Positions 17,127-25,370 of a stretch of 64,000 bases of DNA are shown here, in pieces. The DNA comes from Proruminimicrobium sp964487915. GTDB taxonomy: Bacteria; Elusimicrobiota; Endomicrobiia; Endomicrobiales; Endomicrobiaceae. Made by a program: the position numbers and the translations under genes. Location: positions 124,001-188,000 of the forward strand of contig CAZASN010000002.1 of NCBI GenBank assembly GCA_964487915.1, in the 5' to 3' direction. The notes under the pieces were generated by a model, which saw only the letters and a program-made list of their open reading frames with translations, was not told the DNA's origin and did not search any database. Positions within the stretch are counted from its first letter, which is position 1, and every line of letters starts with the position of its first letter.

Positions 17127-17648
17127 TTATATCTGTTTGAGAAGGCATTGTCTTGCCTTAATCATAAAATCAACCGCCGCCGGACAAAGATAATCAGGAT
17201 AAGTCCAGGGCAATTTAACAAATCCTTCTTTTTTATATATGGTCGTAACTTCCGCGTATATTCCTTTTGACAGATAAATTCTGTGGCTGAAATCTTTTGT
17301 TGAAGCAAGAATAATATTTGCCGGCGTTATATAACCCGGATCAATATTTATTATCCTTTTATTATCTTTTGCAACCGAACTTTCCATTTCGTTTGTCATT
17401 ACTTTTATATCGGCAAGCCTGCCCGGACTTAAAGGAGTTTTAAAAGAGACCCATTGTCTTTTTAAACCCGGCCCCATTTCCGGAGCATAATACGAAGTAA
17501 AATCAAAATCTATTATGCCGCTTTTTATATCTATTTCGTCTTTAAAATCGGATTCAAGCAGTTTATAAACGGCTCCGGCATCATAGCCTGACGGAAAAAG
17601 AAGACCGCAGAAAAATTTTGACAAATGCACTTCGTTGATTTGTCCCAT
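17127..17648 (-). CDS. DUF4416 family protein
   Basis: A 173-residue soluble protein matching DUF4416. The family's conserved core is visible: DFDFTSYYAPEMGPGLKRQWVSF, then INIDPGYITPANIILASTKDF, HRIYLSKGIYAEVTTIY and PWTYPDYLCPAAVDF. DUF4416 proteins occur in many anaerobes and deep-branching phyla with no assigned biochemical function. They are often near genes for envelope or RNA processes. Here the gene lies 57 bases after the heptosyltransferase fusion's start region and 3 bases before an MFS exporter. Nothing in the sequence indicates a cofactor. Confidence 0.85.
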   Translation of the reverse strand: MGQINEVHLSKFFCGLLFPSGYDAGAVYKLLESDFKDEIDIKSGIIDFDFTSYYAPEMGPGLKRQWVSFKTPLSPGRLADIKVMTNEMESSVAKDNKRIINIDPGYITPANIILASTKDFSHRIYLSKGIYAEVTTIYKKEGFVKLPWTYPDYLCPAAVDFMIKARQCLLKQI

Positions 17649-17705
17649 ATTACGCTCCGACCGAATATATTTTAAATTTATGATAGAAAATTAACAGGCC
17701 CTAAA

Positions 17706-19385
17706 TCAAACGCCGAGTTTTTTACAAGCCGCTTCAAAAACATCCTCAACCGATATAAGTTTCATGCATTCCACTTTGACGCATTTTCTGTTTCTGCACG
17801 GCTGGCATTTGACTTTTTTCTGTATTATCAAAGTATTGCCTTTAAAAGGCCCCGTTCTTCTTGCGTTTGTCGGGCCTAAAATCGCGATTGCATTGGTGTT
17901 TAGAGCCGTTGCTATATGCATAGGACCGGCTTCGTTGGCTATAAACAAACTGCATATTTTAAAAAACGCCATAAGTTCTTTGATATTAAGCTTGCCCGTC
18001 AAATCAATAATATCTTTTGTCGCGGACTGCAAAATTATTTCTTCATTGAGCCCTTTTTCGCTTGCTCCGCCTTCTTTGCCTCCGACCAAAACAATATTTG
18101 CGCCGTATTTTTCTTTTATTAAATCAATAAGACGGGCGAATTTTTCCGTCTGCCATCTGCGCGAAATCCATCCGCCGCCGGGATGCACCGCCACAATTTT
18201 TTTGTTTAAATCAACTTTTTCTTTTTCCAAAAGTTTTTTAAGCGCTTCAATATCAGACTGTGGAACGTCTATGCCGTATTCCTGTTCGGACGTATCGCAT
18301 CCGAGATATTGCGAAACGGCAAGATGCCTTTCTATGCAGTGGGTATCTTCGGATTTTGGCTTTATCTCTTTTGAAAAAAGCCATGACAGTTCACGCATGC
18401 CGTTTGTGGACGAAGAAGCCAGTTTAAATTTTGCTCCCGCCAGTTTGACTATAAATGCGGATTTGAATAACCCGTGAAAATCTATGCTGAGATCGTATTC
18501 GTTTTTTCGCAAAAGTTTATAAAATTTTACTATATAAGCCGGTGAAATTTTTTTTCTGTCAAAAATAATTAAATCGTCTATTATTTTGCTGCCTTTCAAT
18601 ATTTCCGCGCATCTTTCGTCGACAAACCAGCTTATATGAGCGTGCGGATACTGTTTTTTTATCGCGTTTACGGCCGGAAGCGCGAATATAACGTCGCCCA
18701 TTCTGCTTGGCTGAATTATTAAAATTTTCGGTTTCGGATGATTTGTCAGATATTGTTTAACATCGCGGCTCCATGCGTAATTGGCTGCGAAATCAGTCGT
18801 TTTATGCAAAGCTTTTTCAAGTTCCGAAGTTTTTTCTTCAATATTGTCTTGCGGCAAAACAGAAACGGGCATTCCGTATACGATTGCAATTTTTGAAAAC
18901 GGCAGAGGTATTTTAAATTTATCCCATGACTTGCCGACAATTATATTTTTGTCGGCTATTGCACTTATGGGAATTATCGGGATCTGAAGATTTTGAGCCA
19001 AAAATAAAATTCCCGGTTTTATTTTATGCCGCGGCCCTTTCGGTCCGTCAACGGCAAAAGCGGTTATATACCCTTCTTTCGCATATTTAACCAGTTCGGT
19101 CAATGCTTTTCCGCCGCCTCTTGAAGAAGAACCTCTGACGGCTATATATCCGAATCTGTCGGCGATACGGGCCGGAATTTCGCCGTCTTTTGACATACTT
19201 ATCATAACCGCCGCGTTTAAGTTTCTGTTGATATAAAAACTGGCAAGCAGGTCTCCGTGCCAAAACGCGCATACGCACGGTATTTTTGTAATATCAACGG
19301 CTTTTATTTTTCTTATTCTGAACGTTAAGCCGATAATTTTTAAAACTGCTCCGGCAACGAAAGATAATATGCTTAATTTATTCAT
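17706..19385 (-). CDS. Fusion of DUF374 (LpxL-like acyltransferase) and ADP-heptose:LPS heptosyltransferase
   Basis: A 559-residue two-domain protein. Residues 1-205 are DUF374, a short family related to lysophospholipid/lipid A acyltransferases, with FWHGD at 41-45, a GSSSRGGGKAL loop and DGPKGPRH at 113-120. Residues ~218-555 are a GT9 heptosyltransferase: IQPSRMGDVIFALPA, SIDFHGLFKS, AVHPGGGWISRRW, and ANEAGPMHIA with GPTNARRTGP near the end. A cysteine-rich CQPCRNRKCVKVEC lies close to the C-terminus, as in WaaF-type enzymes. These activities are separate proteins in most bacteria; the fusion could couple acylation and core extension of lipid A at the inner membrane. Its start overlaps the waaA stop by 8 bases. 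Confidence 0.87.
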   Translation of the reverse strand: MNKLSILSFVAGAVLKIIGLTFRIRKIKAVDITKIPCVCAFWHGDLLASFYINRNLNAAVMISMSKDGEIPARIADRFGYIAVRGSSSRGGGKALTELVKYAKEGYITAFAVDGPKGPRHKIKPGILFLAQNLQIPIIPISAIADKNIIVGKSWDKFKIPLPFSKIAIVYGMPVSVLPQDNIEEKTSELEKALHKTTDFAANYAWSRDVKQYLTNHPKPKILIIQPSRMGDVIFALPAVNAIKKQYPHAHISWFVDERCAEILKGSKIIDDLIIFDRKKISPAYIVKFYKLLRKNEYDLSIDFHGLFKSAFIVKLAGAKFKLASSSTNGMRELSWLFSKEIKPKSEDTHCIERHLAVSQYLGCDTSEQEYGIDVPQSDIEALKKLLEKEKVDLNKKIVAVHPGGGWISRRWQTEKFARLIDLIKEKYGANIVLVGGKEGGASEKGLNEEIILQSATKDIIDLTGKLNIKELMAFFKICSLFIANEAGPMHIATALNTNAIAILGPTNARRTGPFKGNTLIIQKKVKCQPCRNRKCVKVECMKLISVEDVFEAACKKLGV

Positions 19386-20637
19386 TTATATATCTGTTTA
19401 TAATCTCTATGTTTTTATTAATCGCGCCTTTCTGGCCTTCAACGACCTGCAAAGCTTTCTGCCCCATATCGTATCTTAATTTTCCATCGGCAAGCAAAAG
19501 ATCTGTTTTTTCAAGCAGTTCGTTTTCTCCCGACACTTCAAAAGAGCCGCCGGCATCTTTTAAAAGTTTTGACTCGCTGTCAAAATTATACATATATCTG
19601 CCGAAAACCGCAGGTTTGGCATAGGCCGACGCTTCTATAGGATTCTGCCCGCCTTTTTTTATCATTGAACCGCCTATGAATACTATATCCGAAACGGAAT
19701 AAAGCATCTGCAATTTGCCGAAAACGTCCAATATCATAATATCTTTGGCTGTTTTATCGCCTTGCGAAAACAAAGAATATTCCGCTCCCGTTTCATTTAT
19801 CATACGGGCTATTTCACCGGCTCTTGATATATGTCTTGGAGCTATTATCAATTTGAGACTGCCGTATTTCTTTTTTAGTTCCGCAAAAATATTCAGCAGC
19901 ATTTTTTCTTCGCCGTTTCTTGTGCTGCCGGCTGTTAAAATCAAATCGCCGGCTCCGTATCCGAGACTTTCTCTGTCCGTTTTTTCGGCGGTCCAGTCTC
20001 TGTCGTATTTAATATTGCCTGTTATTTCGACTTTTTCGGACGAACCGGTTATTTTGACGAATCTTTCATAGTCCTGCCCGTTTCTCGCCAATATGCCGGA
20101 AATTAAATTTAAAAACTGTTTCCAGAAAAATGCCGTTAATTTATAATACGGAAACGCCGTTTTGGAAAGTCTGCCGTTTACGGTAACGATTTTTACGCCC
20201 GCTTTGTTCGCGCAATAAATAAGATTAGGCCAGAATTCCGTTTCAACTATAAGCAAAATATCGGGACGTATTTTTGAAATCGCTTTTAAAACAAAAGGAT
20301 AGATATCAACAGGCGCCAAAGCGCAAAAATCAACCCGGTTCAGTTTAGACACATACTCTCTTGCGGATTTTGTAATTACGGTAACGGCGATATTGTAGTC
20401 TTTTAATTTTTCAATCATAGGCTCCACGGCTCTTGCTTCGCCGAGCGAAGCGCAGTGTATCCATACGGTTTTTTTGTTTCGGTCAAATTCCGCAATATCG
20501 TACAGCGCAAGCCTTTCTTTTATTTTGTAAAAAAAATCTTTCCTGTTTCTTTTGCCGGATAAAGCTATTCCCAAAAGTATCGGAACAAGAAAAATTAAAA
20601 GAAAAAAGTTATAAAATATTAAAAAAAATTTAATCAT
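19378..20637 (-). CDS. waaA: 3-deoxy-D-manno-octulosonic acid (Kdo) transferase
   Basis: A 419-residue GT-B enzyme that transfers Kdo from CMP-Kdo to the lipid A precursor. An N-terminal hydrophobic anchor (FFLIFYNFFLLIFLVPILLG) is followed by WIHCASLGEARAVEPMI, with the catalytic-type Glu in SLGEARA, then LLIVETEFWPNLI and TVNGRLS. The C-terminal half shows LTAGSTRNGEEKM, LIIAPRHISRAGEI, DIVFIGGSM and QNPIEASAYAKPAVFG. All match WaaA/KdtA in order and length. The downstream fusion gene begins within its last codons, so LPS inner-core steps are translationally coupled. This enzyme is good evidence for an LPS-bearing outer membrane. Confidence 0.94.
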   Translation of the reverse strand: MIKFFLIFYNFFLLIFLVPILLGIALSGKRNRKDFFYKIKERLALYDIAEFDRNKKTVWIHCASLGEARAVEPMIEKLKDYNIAVTVITKSAREYVSKLNRVDFCALAPVDIYPFVLKAISKIRPDILLIVETEFWPNLIYCANKAGVKIVTVNGRLSKTAFPYYKLTAFFWKQFLNLISGILARNGQDYERFVKITGSSEKVEITGNIKYDRDWTAEKTDRESLGYGAGDLILTAGSTRNGEEKMLLNIFAELKKKYGSLKLIIAPRHISRAGEIARMINETGAEYSLFSQGDKTAKDIMILDVFGKLQMLYSVSDIVFIGGSMIKKGGQNPIEASAYAKPAVFGRYMYNFDSESKLLKDAGGSFEVSGENELLEKTDLLLADGKLRYDMGQKALQVVEGQKGAINKNIEIINRYINE

Positions 20638-20722
20638 TTTGTTTTTAACTTACAATAAAAAAATATATTCGGCCGCAGTCATAAAATTTAAACAGCCCAA
20701 AACGCCGCCGTCGGTTATATAA

Positions 20723-21301
20723 TTATTTTTTACTTCTTCTCTTTAAAGGAATCCAGTAAAAAACTCCGGCTATCGTATATTCTGGAGTAAATTGTCCGTT
20801 TTCCGATACCGAAACATTAATTTTTTCTGCCGGAAGAATTTTAGAAATATCGTTATATTTATCCTGCGGAAGTTCTATGCCTCTTGAAACTTCGCATTGT
20901 TCGTCGGCAGCTTCCGATACTATAAGTTTTTGAACGAAACTCTTTGACTGTTCAAGCGTGTCTGCCGATATTGCGGAGACTATCTGAGTCGTATACTGCC
21001 CGAAAATATCGGGTTTTTTTTCAAACTCTTCTTTTAAAGAATTTCCTATCGTAAGAATATAATAACTTGCCGCAACCCATCTGCCCGGTATATCGGGATT
21101 ATCAAAAGCGAATGTTTGGGCGTCTTTTGCAAAAGTTTCGTAAACAACCGCCGGATTTATCGTTTTGCCGTAAAAATAACACGCCCTTTGAACGGATTCT
21201 TCAATTTCAATGCCCAGTTCCGGCATATTTAAGAGCTTGCGGACTATTCTTGAAATTTCTCTCGGTCTGATATTTATTTTAAAATTTTTAATTTTTTTCA
21301 T
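20723..21301 (-). CDS. Hypothetical protein resembling methionine synthase activation-domain proteins
   Basis: A 192-residue protein. Its layout is like stand-alone proteins related to the B12-dependent methionine synthase reactivation domain: a helical start with IRPREISRIVRKLL and INPAVVYETF, a central AASYYILTIGNSLKEEFEKKPDIF matching the 'TiG..LE.....' segment, and a C-terminal EVSRGIELPQDKYNDISKILP then GQFTPEYTIAGVFYWIPL where relatives have the RxSPGY and mltPxKSvsgi motifs. The glycine and proline residues of the cofactor loop are only partly kept. It could bind a corrinoid or SAM, but that is inference. Neighbours are recR upstream and waaA downstream, neither of which explains it. 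Confidence 0.5.
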   Translation of the reverse strand: MKKIKNFKINIRPREISRIVRKLLNMPELGIEIEESVQRACYFYGKTINPAVVYETFAKDAQTFAFDNPDIPGRWVAASYYILTIGNSLKEEFEKKPDIFGQYTTQIVSAISADTLEQSKSFVQKLIVSEAADEQCEVSRGIELPQDKYNDISKILPAEKINVSVSENGQFTPEYTIAGVFYWIPLKRRSKK

Positions 21302-21337
21302 ATTCCCGTACCGGCCAGCCTGCTATTTCTGCGTAAC

Positions 21338-21361
21338 GGCATTATTTTACAAAAATATGCC
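21338..21361 (-). other. AT-rich stem-loop between recR and the 20723 gene
   Basis: A 24-base hairpin: GGCAT with ATGCC at the ends and an inner ATTTT/AAAAT stem interrupted by one bulged base, with a 3-base loop. It lies 23 bases after the recR stop on the - strand. No T-tract follows, so it may be an RNA-processing or weak attenuation element rather than a terminator. Confidence 0.4.
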
Positions 21362-21383
21362 TTAATACGCCAAATCAAATTTT

Positions 21384-21980
21384 TTACATTTCTTTTCTTC
21401 CGGCAATCGCCCTTGCGATGGTGACTTCATCGGCGTATTCTATATCGCCTCCGACAGGAATGCCGTATCCCAATCTTGAAACTTTTATGCCCAGCGGTTT
21501 TATAAGCTGGGCAAGATATACTGCGGTCGTTTCGCCTTTTGAATCCATATCCGTGGCAAGTATGACTTCCGTTATTTCATCTTTTTTCAGCCTGTTTAAA
21601 AGTTTGTCTATTCTTATATCGGCAGGGCCCACCGCGTCCAAAGGGGAAAGCGCGCCGCCTAAAACAAAATATAATCCGTTGTAATCTTTTACTTTGCTTA
21701 CGGCTATCAAATCCTGCGGAGTTTCAACGACGCATAAAATATTTTTTTCTTTCATATTGTCGGAACATATCGGGCAGGGATCCGTTTCGCTCATATTAAA
21801 ACATACGGAACATATTTTGATTTTCTGTTTTGCTTTCTGTATGACTTCTATAAGTCTGTCAATTTCGTAAGACGGGCTTTTAAGTATATGATAGCATAAT
21901 CTCTCGGCCATTTTCGGTCCTACGCCCGGCAGTTTTTTTATAACTTCTATCATTCGTTCTATTGATTGCGGTCTGTTCAT
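21384..21980 (-). CDS. recR: Recombination mediator RecR
   Basis: A 198-residue protein with the complete RecR plan. It has the helix-hairpin-helix (KKLPGVGPKMAERLCYHIL), the four-cysteine zinc finger CSVCFNMSETDPCPIC, and a Toprim domain with VVETPQDLIAV, YFVLGGALSPLDAVGP and EVILATDMDSKGETTA. The C-terminal Walker-like region reads VSRLGYGIPVGGDIEYADEVTIARAI. RecR works with RecO, and with RecF where present, to load RecA at gapped DNA. It lies 54 bases downstream of dnaX, the common recR/dnaX pairing, but the small ybaB/ebfC gene that often sits between them is absent here. Confidence 0.96.
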   Translation of the reverse strand: MNRPQSIERMIEVIKKLPGVGPKMAERLCYHILKSPSYEIDRLIEVIQKAKQKIKICSVCFNMSETDPCPICSDNMKEKNILCVVETPQDLIAVSKVKDYNGLYFVLGGALSPLDAVGPADIRIDKLLNRLKKDEITEVILATDMDSKGETTAVYLAQLIKPLGIKVSRLGYGIPVGGDIEYADEVTIARAIAGRKEM

Positions 21981-22034
21981 AATTTCCCGAATATATTAAA
22001 GATTCTTTTAACATACTTGTTTAAAAACAATTTG

Positions 22035-23750
22035 TTATTCTTCGCTTTGTTCCCGGTTAAAATCCGATTTTTTTATTTCTTCGGTTTCATTTTGTTTCTG
22101 AGTGTTTTTTCTGATCGCTTTGCCGGCGAATTTTTTTGCGATATTTTCAATTTTTGACGGAACGGCGGTCTTTGCCGTTTCTTTTAAATCTTCAACTACC
22201 GTAAATGTTTCTTTCGGCTGTTCCGGTTCCTGTTTTGCGACAATATCATCCTCCGGAACCGTAATGCTTTCATCAACGGACATATTGACGTTTATTTCTC
22301 TTGCCAATTTTCTTGATATCAGTTTTTTAATCAGTTCGTCATACGACTTTACCATGCTTAAATCATATTTGTCTTTGAATAATAACTGTACCGCGTTATT
22401 GTTCAATATTTTTATTATCGCGGATTTGAACATGGGAGCTCTTATCGGATGCTTTTGGGAAAGCTCGCAAATGATGTCTTTTGCTATGGCAAGCATATCG
22501 TAATCCGTCGTTTCCGACATTGTTGAGGCGTCATCGTCATTATTTTTCTGTTCCGTTATATCTTCCTGGGATTCTTTGACGCCGCAAGGTTCTTTTGCGC
22601 CGCTTATTAAATTAACGTTCCCGGCTTTATTTCCTATTTCGTTTATCTTTGAGATTAATTCGCCTACGCTGTAATAAGGCTCCGCCATTTTTAACAGATA
22701 AATTTCTAAAAGTATTCTCGGCTGGTCGTTCTCTTTCATTTCTTCAAGCGCTTTTGAAATAAGATTGCCGAGTCTTACAAAACCGGGTATAGTAAAAAAT
22801 GTTTTCTGTTTGTTGTAAAGATTTTTATCCGAAGAAGGAATATCGGCGATTTCCGGATTAACGGAATATATCATAAGCTGTCTGATATGGTCTCTTAAAT
22901 CTTTGGCAAACTGCAGTATATTGTATCCGTCTTCATATACTTTTTTACATGTTCTCAACAACGATTCGGTATTGTTGTTTGCTATATCTTCCGTTGTTTG
23001 GGCGACAATTTCTTTAGGCAAAAGACCTAAAAGATTTCTCATATATTCAAAAGTAATCTTGCCGTTTGACGAAGAAATTGCCTGGTCAAGCAGGCTCAAA
23101 GCGTCTCTCATTGAGCCGCCGGCCGAATTCACTATTATGTCCAGCGCGCCGTCGTCTATTTCAAAATTGTCTTTTTTCGCAATATTTTGTATCGCCTCGG
23201 TTATTTCTTTTGCAGACAAAAGTCTGAATCTGTACTTCTGGCATCTTGAAAGAATCGTAGAAGGCGCTTTCTGCAATTCGGTGGTGGCAAGTATAAAAAT
23301 AACATGGGGAGGCGGCTCTTCAAGTGTTTTAAGCAGAGCGTCAAAAGCCTGCGGCGTTATTCTGTGAAATTCGTCTATTATGTAAATTTTGTATCTTGAA
23401 GACATCGCTCCGAATTTGACGTTGTCCCTTATTTCCCTTATTTCGTCTATTCTGTTATTTGAGGCGCCGTCTATTTCCAAAACGTCCAAACTTTGGTTTG
23501 CGCTTATTTCCAGACAATTTTTACATTTGCCGCACGGTTCGGACGATGAGCCTTCCAGACAGTTTAACGCTTTGGCAAAAATTCTCGCCATGGTCGTTTT
23601 GCCAGTGCCTCTGGGCCCGCTGAAAATATAAGCGTGCGCGACTTTGTTTTCGGCAATCGCGTTTTTAAGAGTCTGTGAAATGTGGTTTTGTCCGACCACT
23701 TCGGCGAATGTCGCCGGTCTGAATTTTCTTGCCAACACCAAATATGACAT
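22035..23750 (-). CDS. dnaX: DNA polymerase III gamma/tau subunit
   Basis: A 571-residue clamp-loader ATPase. The first ~370 residues hold the AAA+ module: RPATFAEVVGQNHI, the P-loop GPRGTGKTTMARIFAKAL, the zinc-binding CGKCKNCLEI preceded by a Cys in the ALNC segment, the Walker B KIYIIDEFHRIT, and SRCQKYRFR (the SRC motif). The C-terminal ~200 residues are a tau-type region with a charged low-complexity stretch from about 390 and an EPEQPKE linker. The longer tau form would contact the polymerase. No frameshift site was identified for a shorter gamma product. It is followed by recR and preceded by a secreted protein gene. Confidence 0.96.
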   Translation of the reverse strand: MSYLVLARKFRPATFAEVVGQNHISQTLKNAIAENKVAHAYIFSGPRGTGKTTMARIFAKALNCLEGSSSEPCGKCKNCLEISANQSLDVLEIDGASNNRIDEIREIRDNVKFGAMSSRYKIYIIDEFHRITPQAFDALLKTLEEPPPHVIFILATTELQKAPSTILSRCQKYRFRLLSAKEITEAIQNIAKKDNFEIDDGALDIIVNSAGGSMRDALSLLDQAISSSNGKITFEYMRNLLGLLPKEIVAQTTEDIANNNTESLLRTCKKVYEDGYNILQFAKDLRDHIRQLMIYSVNPEIADIPSSDKNLYNKQKTFFTIPGFVRLGNLISKALEEMKENDQPRILLEIYLLKMAEPYYSVGELISKINEIGNKAGNVNLISGAKEPCGVKESQEDITEQKNNDDDASTMSETTDYDMLAIAKDIICELSQKHPIRAPMFKSAIIKILNNNAVQLLFKDKYDLSMVKSYDELIKKLISRKLAREINVNMSVDESITVPEDDIVAKQEPEQPKETFTVVEDLKETAKTAVPSKIENIAKKFAGKAIRKNTQKQNETEEIKKSDFNREQSEE

Positions 23751-23802
23751 ATATACCCTCTTTGACTTATCTTTTATATTATTATGAAAAACAGTATCGG
23801 TT

Positions 23803-25347
23803 TTACTCGCATTTTAACATTTGCAGCTGTAAAGGCTGAGTATTTTTGATCTGTCCTTTTTCTTTTTCCGCAGCCAGAAAATCTATTACTTTATTATCTT
23901 TCAAAGCAACGGCCTGGTAACCCCAGTTATAAGGATTGCCTCGTAAAACATCCGAAGGAATGCTTACTGTATTGCCGTTTTTAACGATATTTTTTACAAC
24001 CGTAAGATCGTCAACATAAAATCTGTAAACGACGGCTTTCTCTTTTGTCAGTCTTACCGCATATTCCCAGTAATTATTCTGCGCAAAAAAACCGTCAACC
24101 CCTTTTAACATAACGCCGCAGCCGGCGTCGGGCAGACCGTTCATGTCTATGTAAATATCAACCGTATAAGCATCGGCGTCATCGGCAATAACGGTAAAAT
24201 CCACCGATTTATCCGTTTTTTTAACGGCAAACGAAATAACCGCTCCTGTGCTGTTTTGCAAAATATATCCGTCTTCGTTCTTTTCAAATCCGAATTTATT
24301 TTGGATATCGCAGTTACTTTGACCGGCGTTTTCATTTTCCGCGGTTATATACGGCATATCCGAAGCGGGGATTTCTTTATCGGATAATTTAAAAATATTA
24401 GAATAAGAAATATTAAACAACATTAAAGATTTATCGTCGTTTTTAATTATTCCTTTAATTATATCCGTGCTGCACATATTGAGAAATTCATCGTAAATAT
24501 TTTCATACAGCGCGGAATTTTCCTGTTCGTCGGCTTCACGACCGGCAATCGCGATTTTAACAAGTATTTCCTGCGGAAGCTGCGTTTGCTCGGGCAAAAC
24601 AAAATCTTCAATATCTTCTTTTTTATCCTGTTTAAGAAGTTCAATTACATCTGAAGGCGTTAACACATCGGTGTATTTGCTGTTTTTAAAAATATCGGCG
24701 AGATATTCGGTAAACTGCTCGTTTTTGATCTGCGCCGCGGTAAGATAAACCGGAATAATTTTTTCTTTTCTCTGCAAAAGCCATTTTTCTATTTTTTTGT
24801 GATCTGACGGGAAGTCGGTATAAGGGGCAAATACGACAACTCCGTCTTGCATATATATGCCTCTTTTTATATCCGCCGGATATTTAAACGCGCACCATGC
24901 TATATTATATTTGTTAAAATATTTAAAAGTATCGCCGGTTGCGTAAAAATCATCAAGAAACAACCCGTATTTCTCTTTTTCAAAAAGACCGTCTATTTTT
25001 TCATTGTATGAAGACAGCATTTTTTTTAAATCTTTTGTCCTGTCAACAGACATTGAATCGTTTATTTTAATTTCCGAAGATAAAACCGGCAGATACGGTT
25101 CAGGTTCCAAAATCAGAGTCGGTTCAAGTTTATCGGCCGCGATGAGTTCGTGCACGTATTCCGGCAGTTCTTTTGAAACGTCAAGTCCGGCAGTGAACGA
25201 AAAGTTTTTTGAGCCTATTATCTTTTTGACAGTTTTCTGCGAAAGGCCGTCTGTTGTCTCAAAGAAAAAAACAATAGCTCTGTCTTTTGCAAAGAGATTT
25301 ACGGCAAATGAAAAAACGAGCAATATAAACAAAAGAATTTTTTTCAT
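23803..25347 (-). CDS. Secreted protein with glycosidase/deacetylase-like N-terminus and glucodextranase-type C-terminal domain
   Basis: A 514-residue protein with a signal peptide (MKKILLFILLVFSFAVNLFA). The N-terminal part resembles a divergent GH57/polysaccharide-deacetylase barrel: FTAGLDVSKELPEYVHELI, ADKLEPTLILEPEPYLPVL and KYGLFLDDFYATGDTF, with strands such as GVVVFAPYTDFPSDH later. Canonical catalytic residues cannot be assigned with confidence. From about 385 the C-terminus (VDIYIDMNGLPDAGCGVML, WEYAVRL, then IPSDVLRGNPYNWGYQAVAL) matches the glucodextranase-like carbohydrate-binding module. A role in degrading or remodelling alpha-glucan-like or cell-surface polysaccharide is plausible but unproven. 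It stands between the carbamoyltransferase module and dnaX. Confidence 0.55.
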   Translation of the reverse strand: MKKILLFILLVFSFAVNLFAKDRAIVFFFETTDGLSQKTVKKIIGSKNFSFTAGLDVSKELPEYVHELIAADKLEPTLILEPEPYLPVLSSEIKINDSMSVDRTKDLKKMLSSYNEKIDGLFEKEKYGLFLDDFYATGDTFKYFNKYNIAWCAFKYPADIKRGIYMQDGVVVFAPYTDFPSDHKKIEKWLLQRKEKIIPVYLTAAQIKNEQFTEYLADIFKNSKYTDVLTPSDVIELLKQDKKEDIEDFVLPEQTQLPQEILVKIAIAGREADEQENSALYENIYDEFLNMCSTDIIKGIIKNDDKSLMLFNISYSNIFKLSDKEIPASDMPYITAENENAGQSNCDIQNKFGFEKNEDGYILQNSTGAVISFAVKKTDKSVDFTVIADDADAYTVDIYIDMNGLPDAGCGVMLKGVDGFFAQNNYWEYAVRLTKEKAVVYRFYVDDLTVVKNIVKNGNTVSIPSDVLRGNPYNWGYQAVALKDNKVIDFLAAEKEKGQIKNTQPLQLQMLKCE

Positions 25348-25370
25348 ACGATTATTATACCATTTTACGC

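Noticed and set aside
17764..18477. A 237-codon open frame on the + strand
   Set aside because: It lies wholly antisense to the clearly real acyltransferase/heptosyltransferase fusion and has no family motif or start signal.
20638..20722. A tRNA or small RNA in the waaA upstream gap
   Set aside because: No cloverleaf could be drawn; the sequence is AT-rich with only short GC runs.
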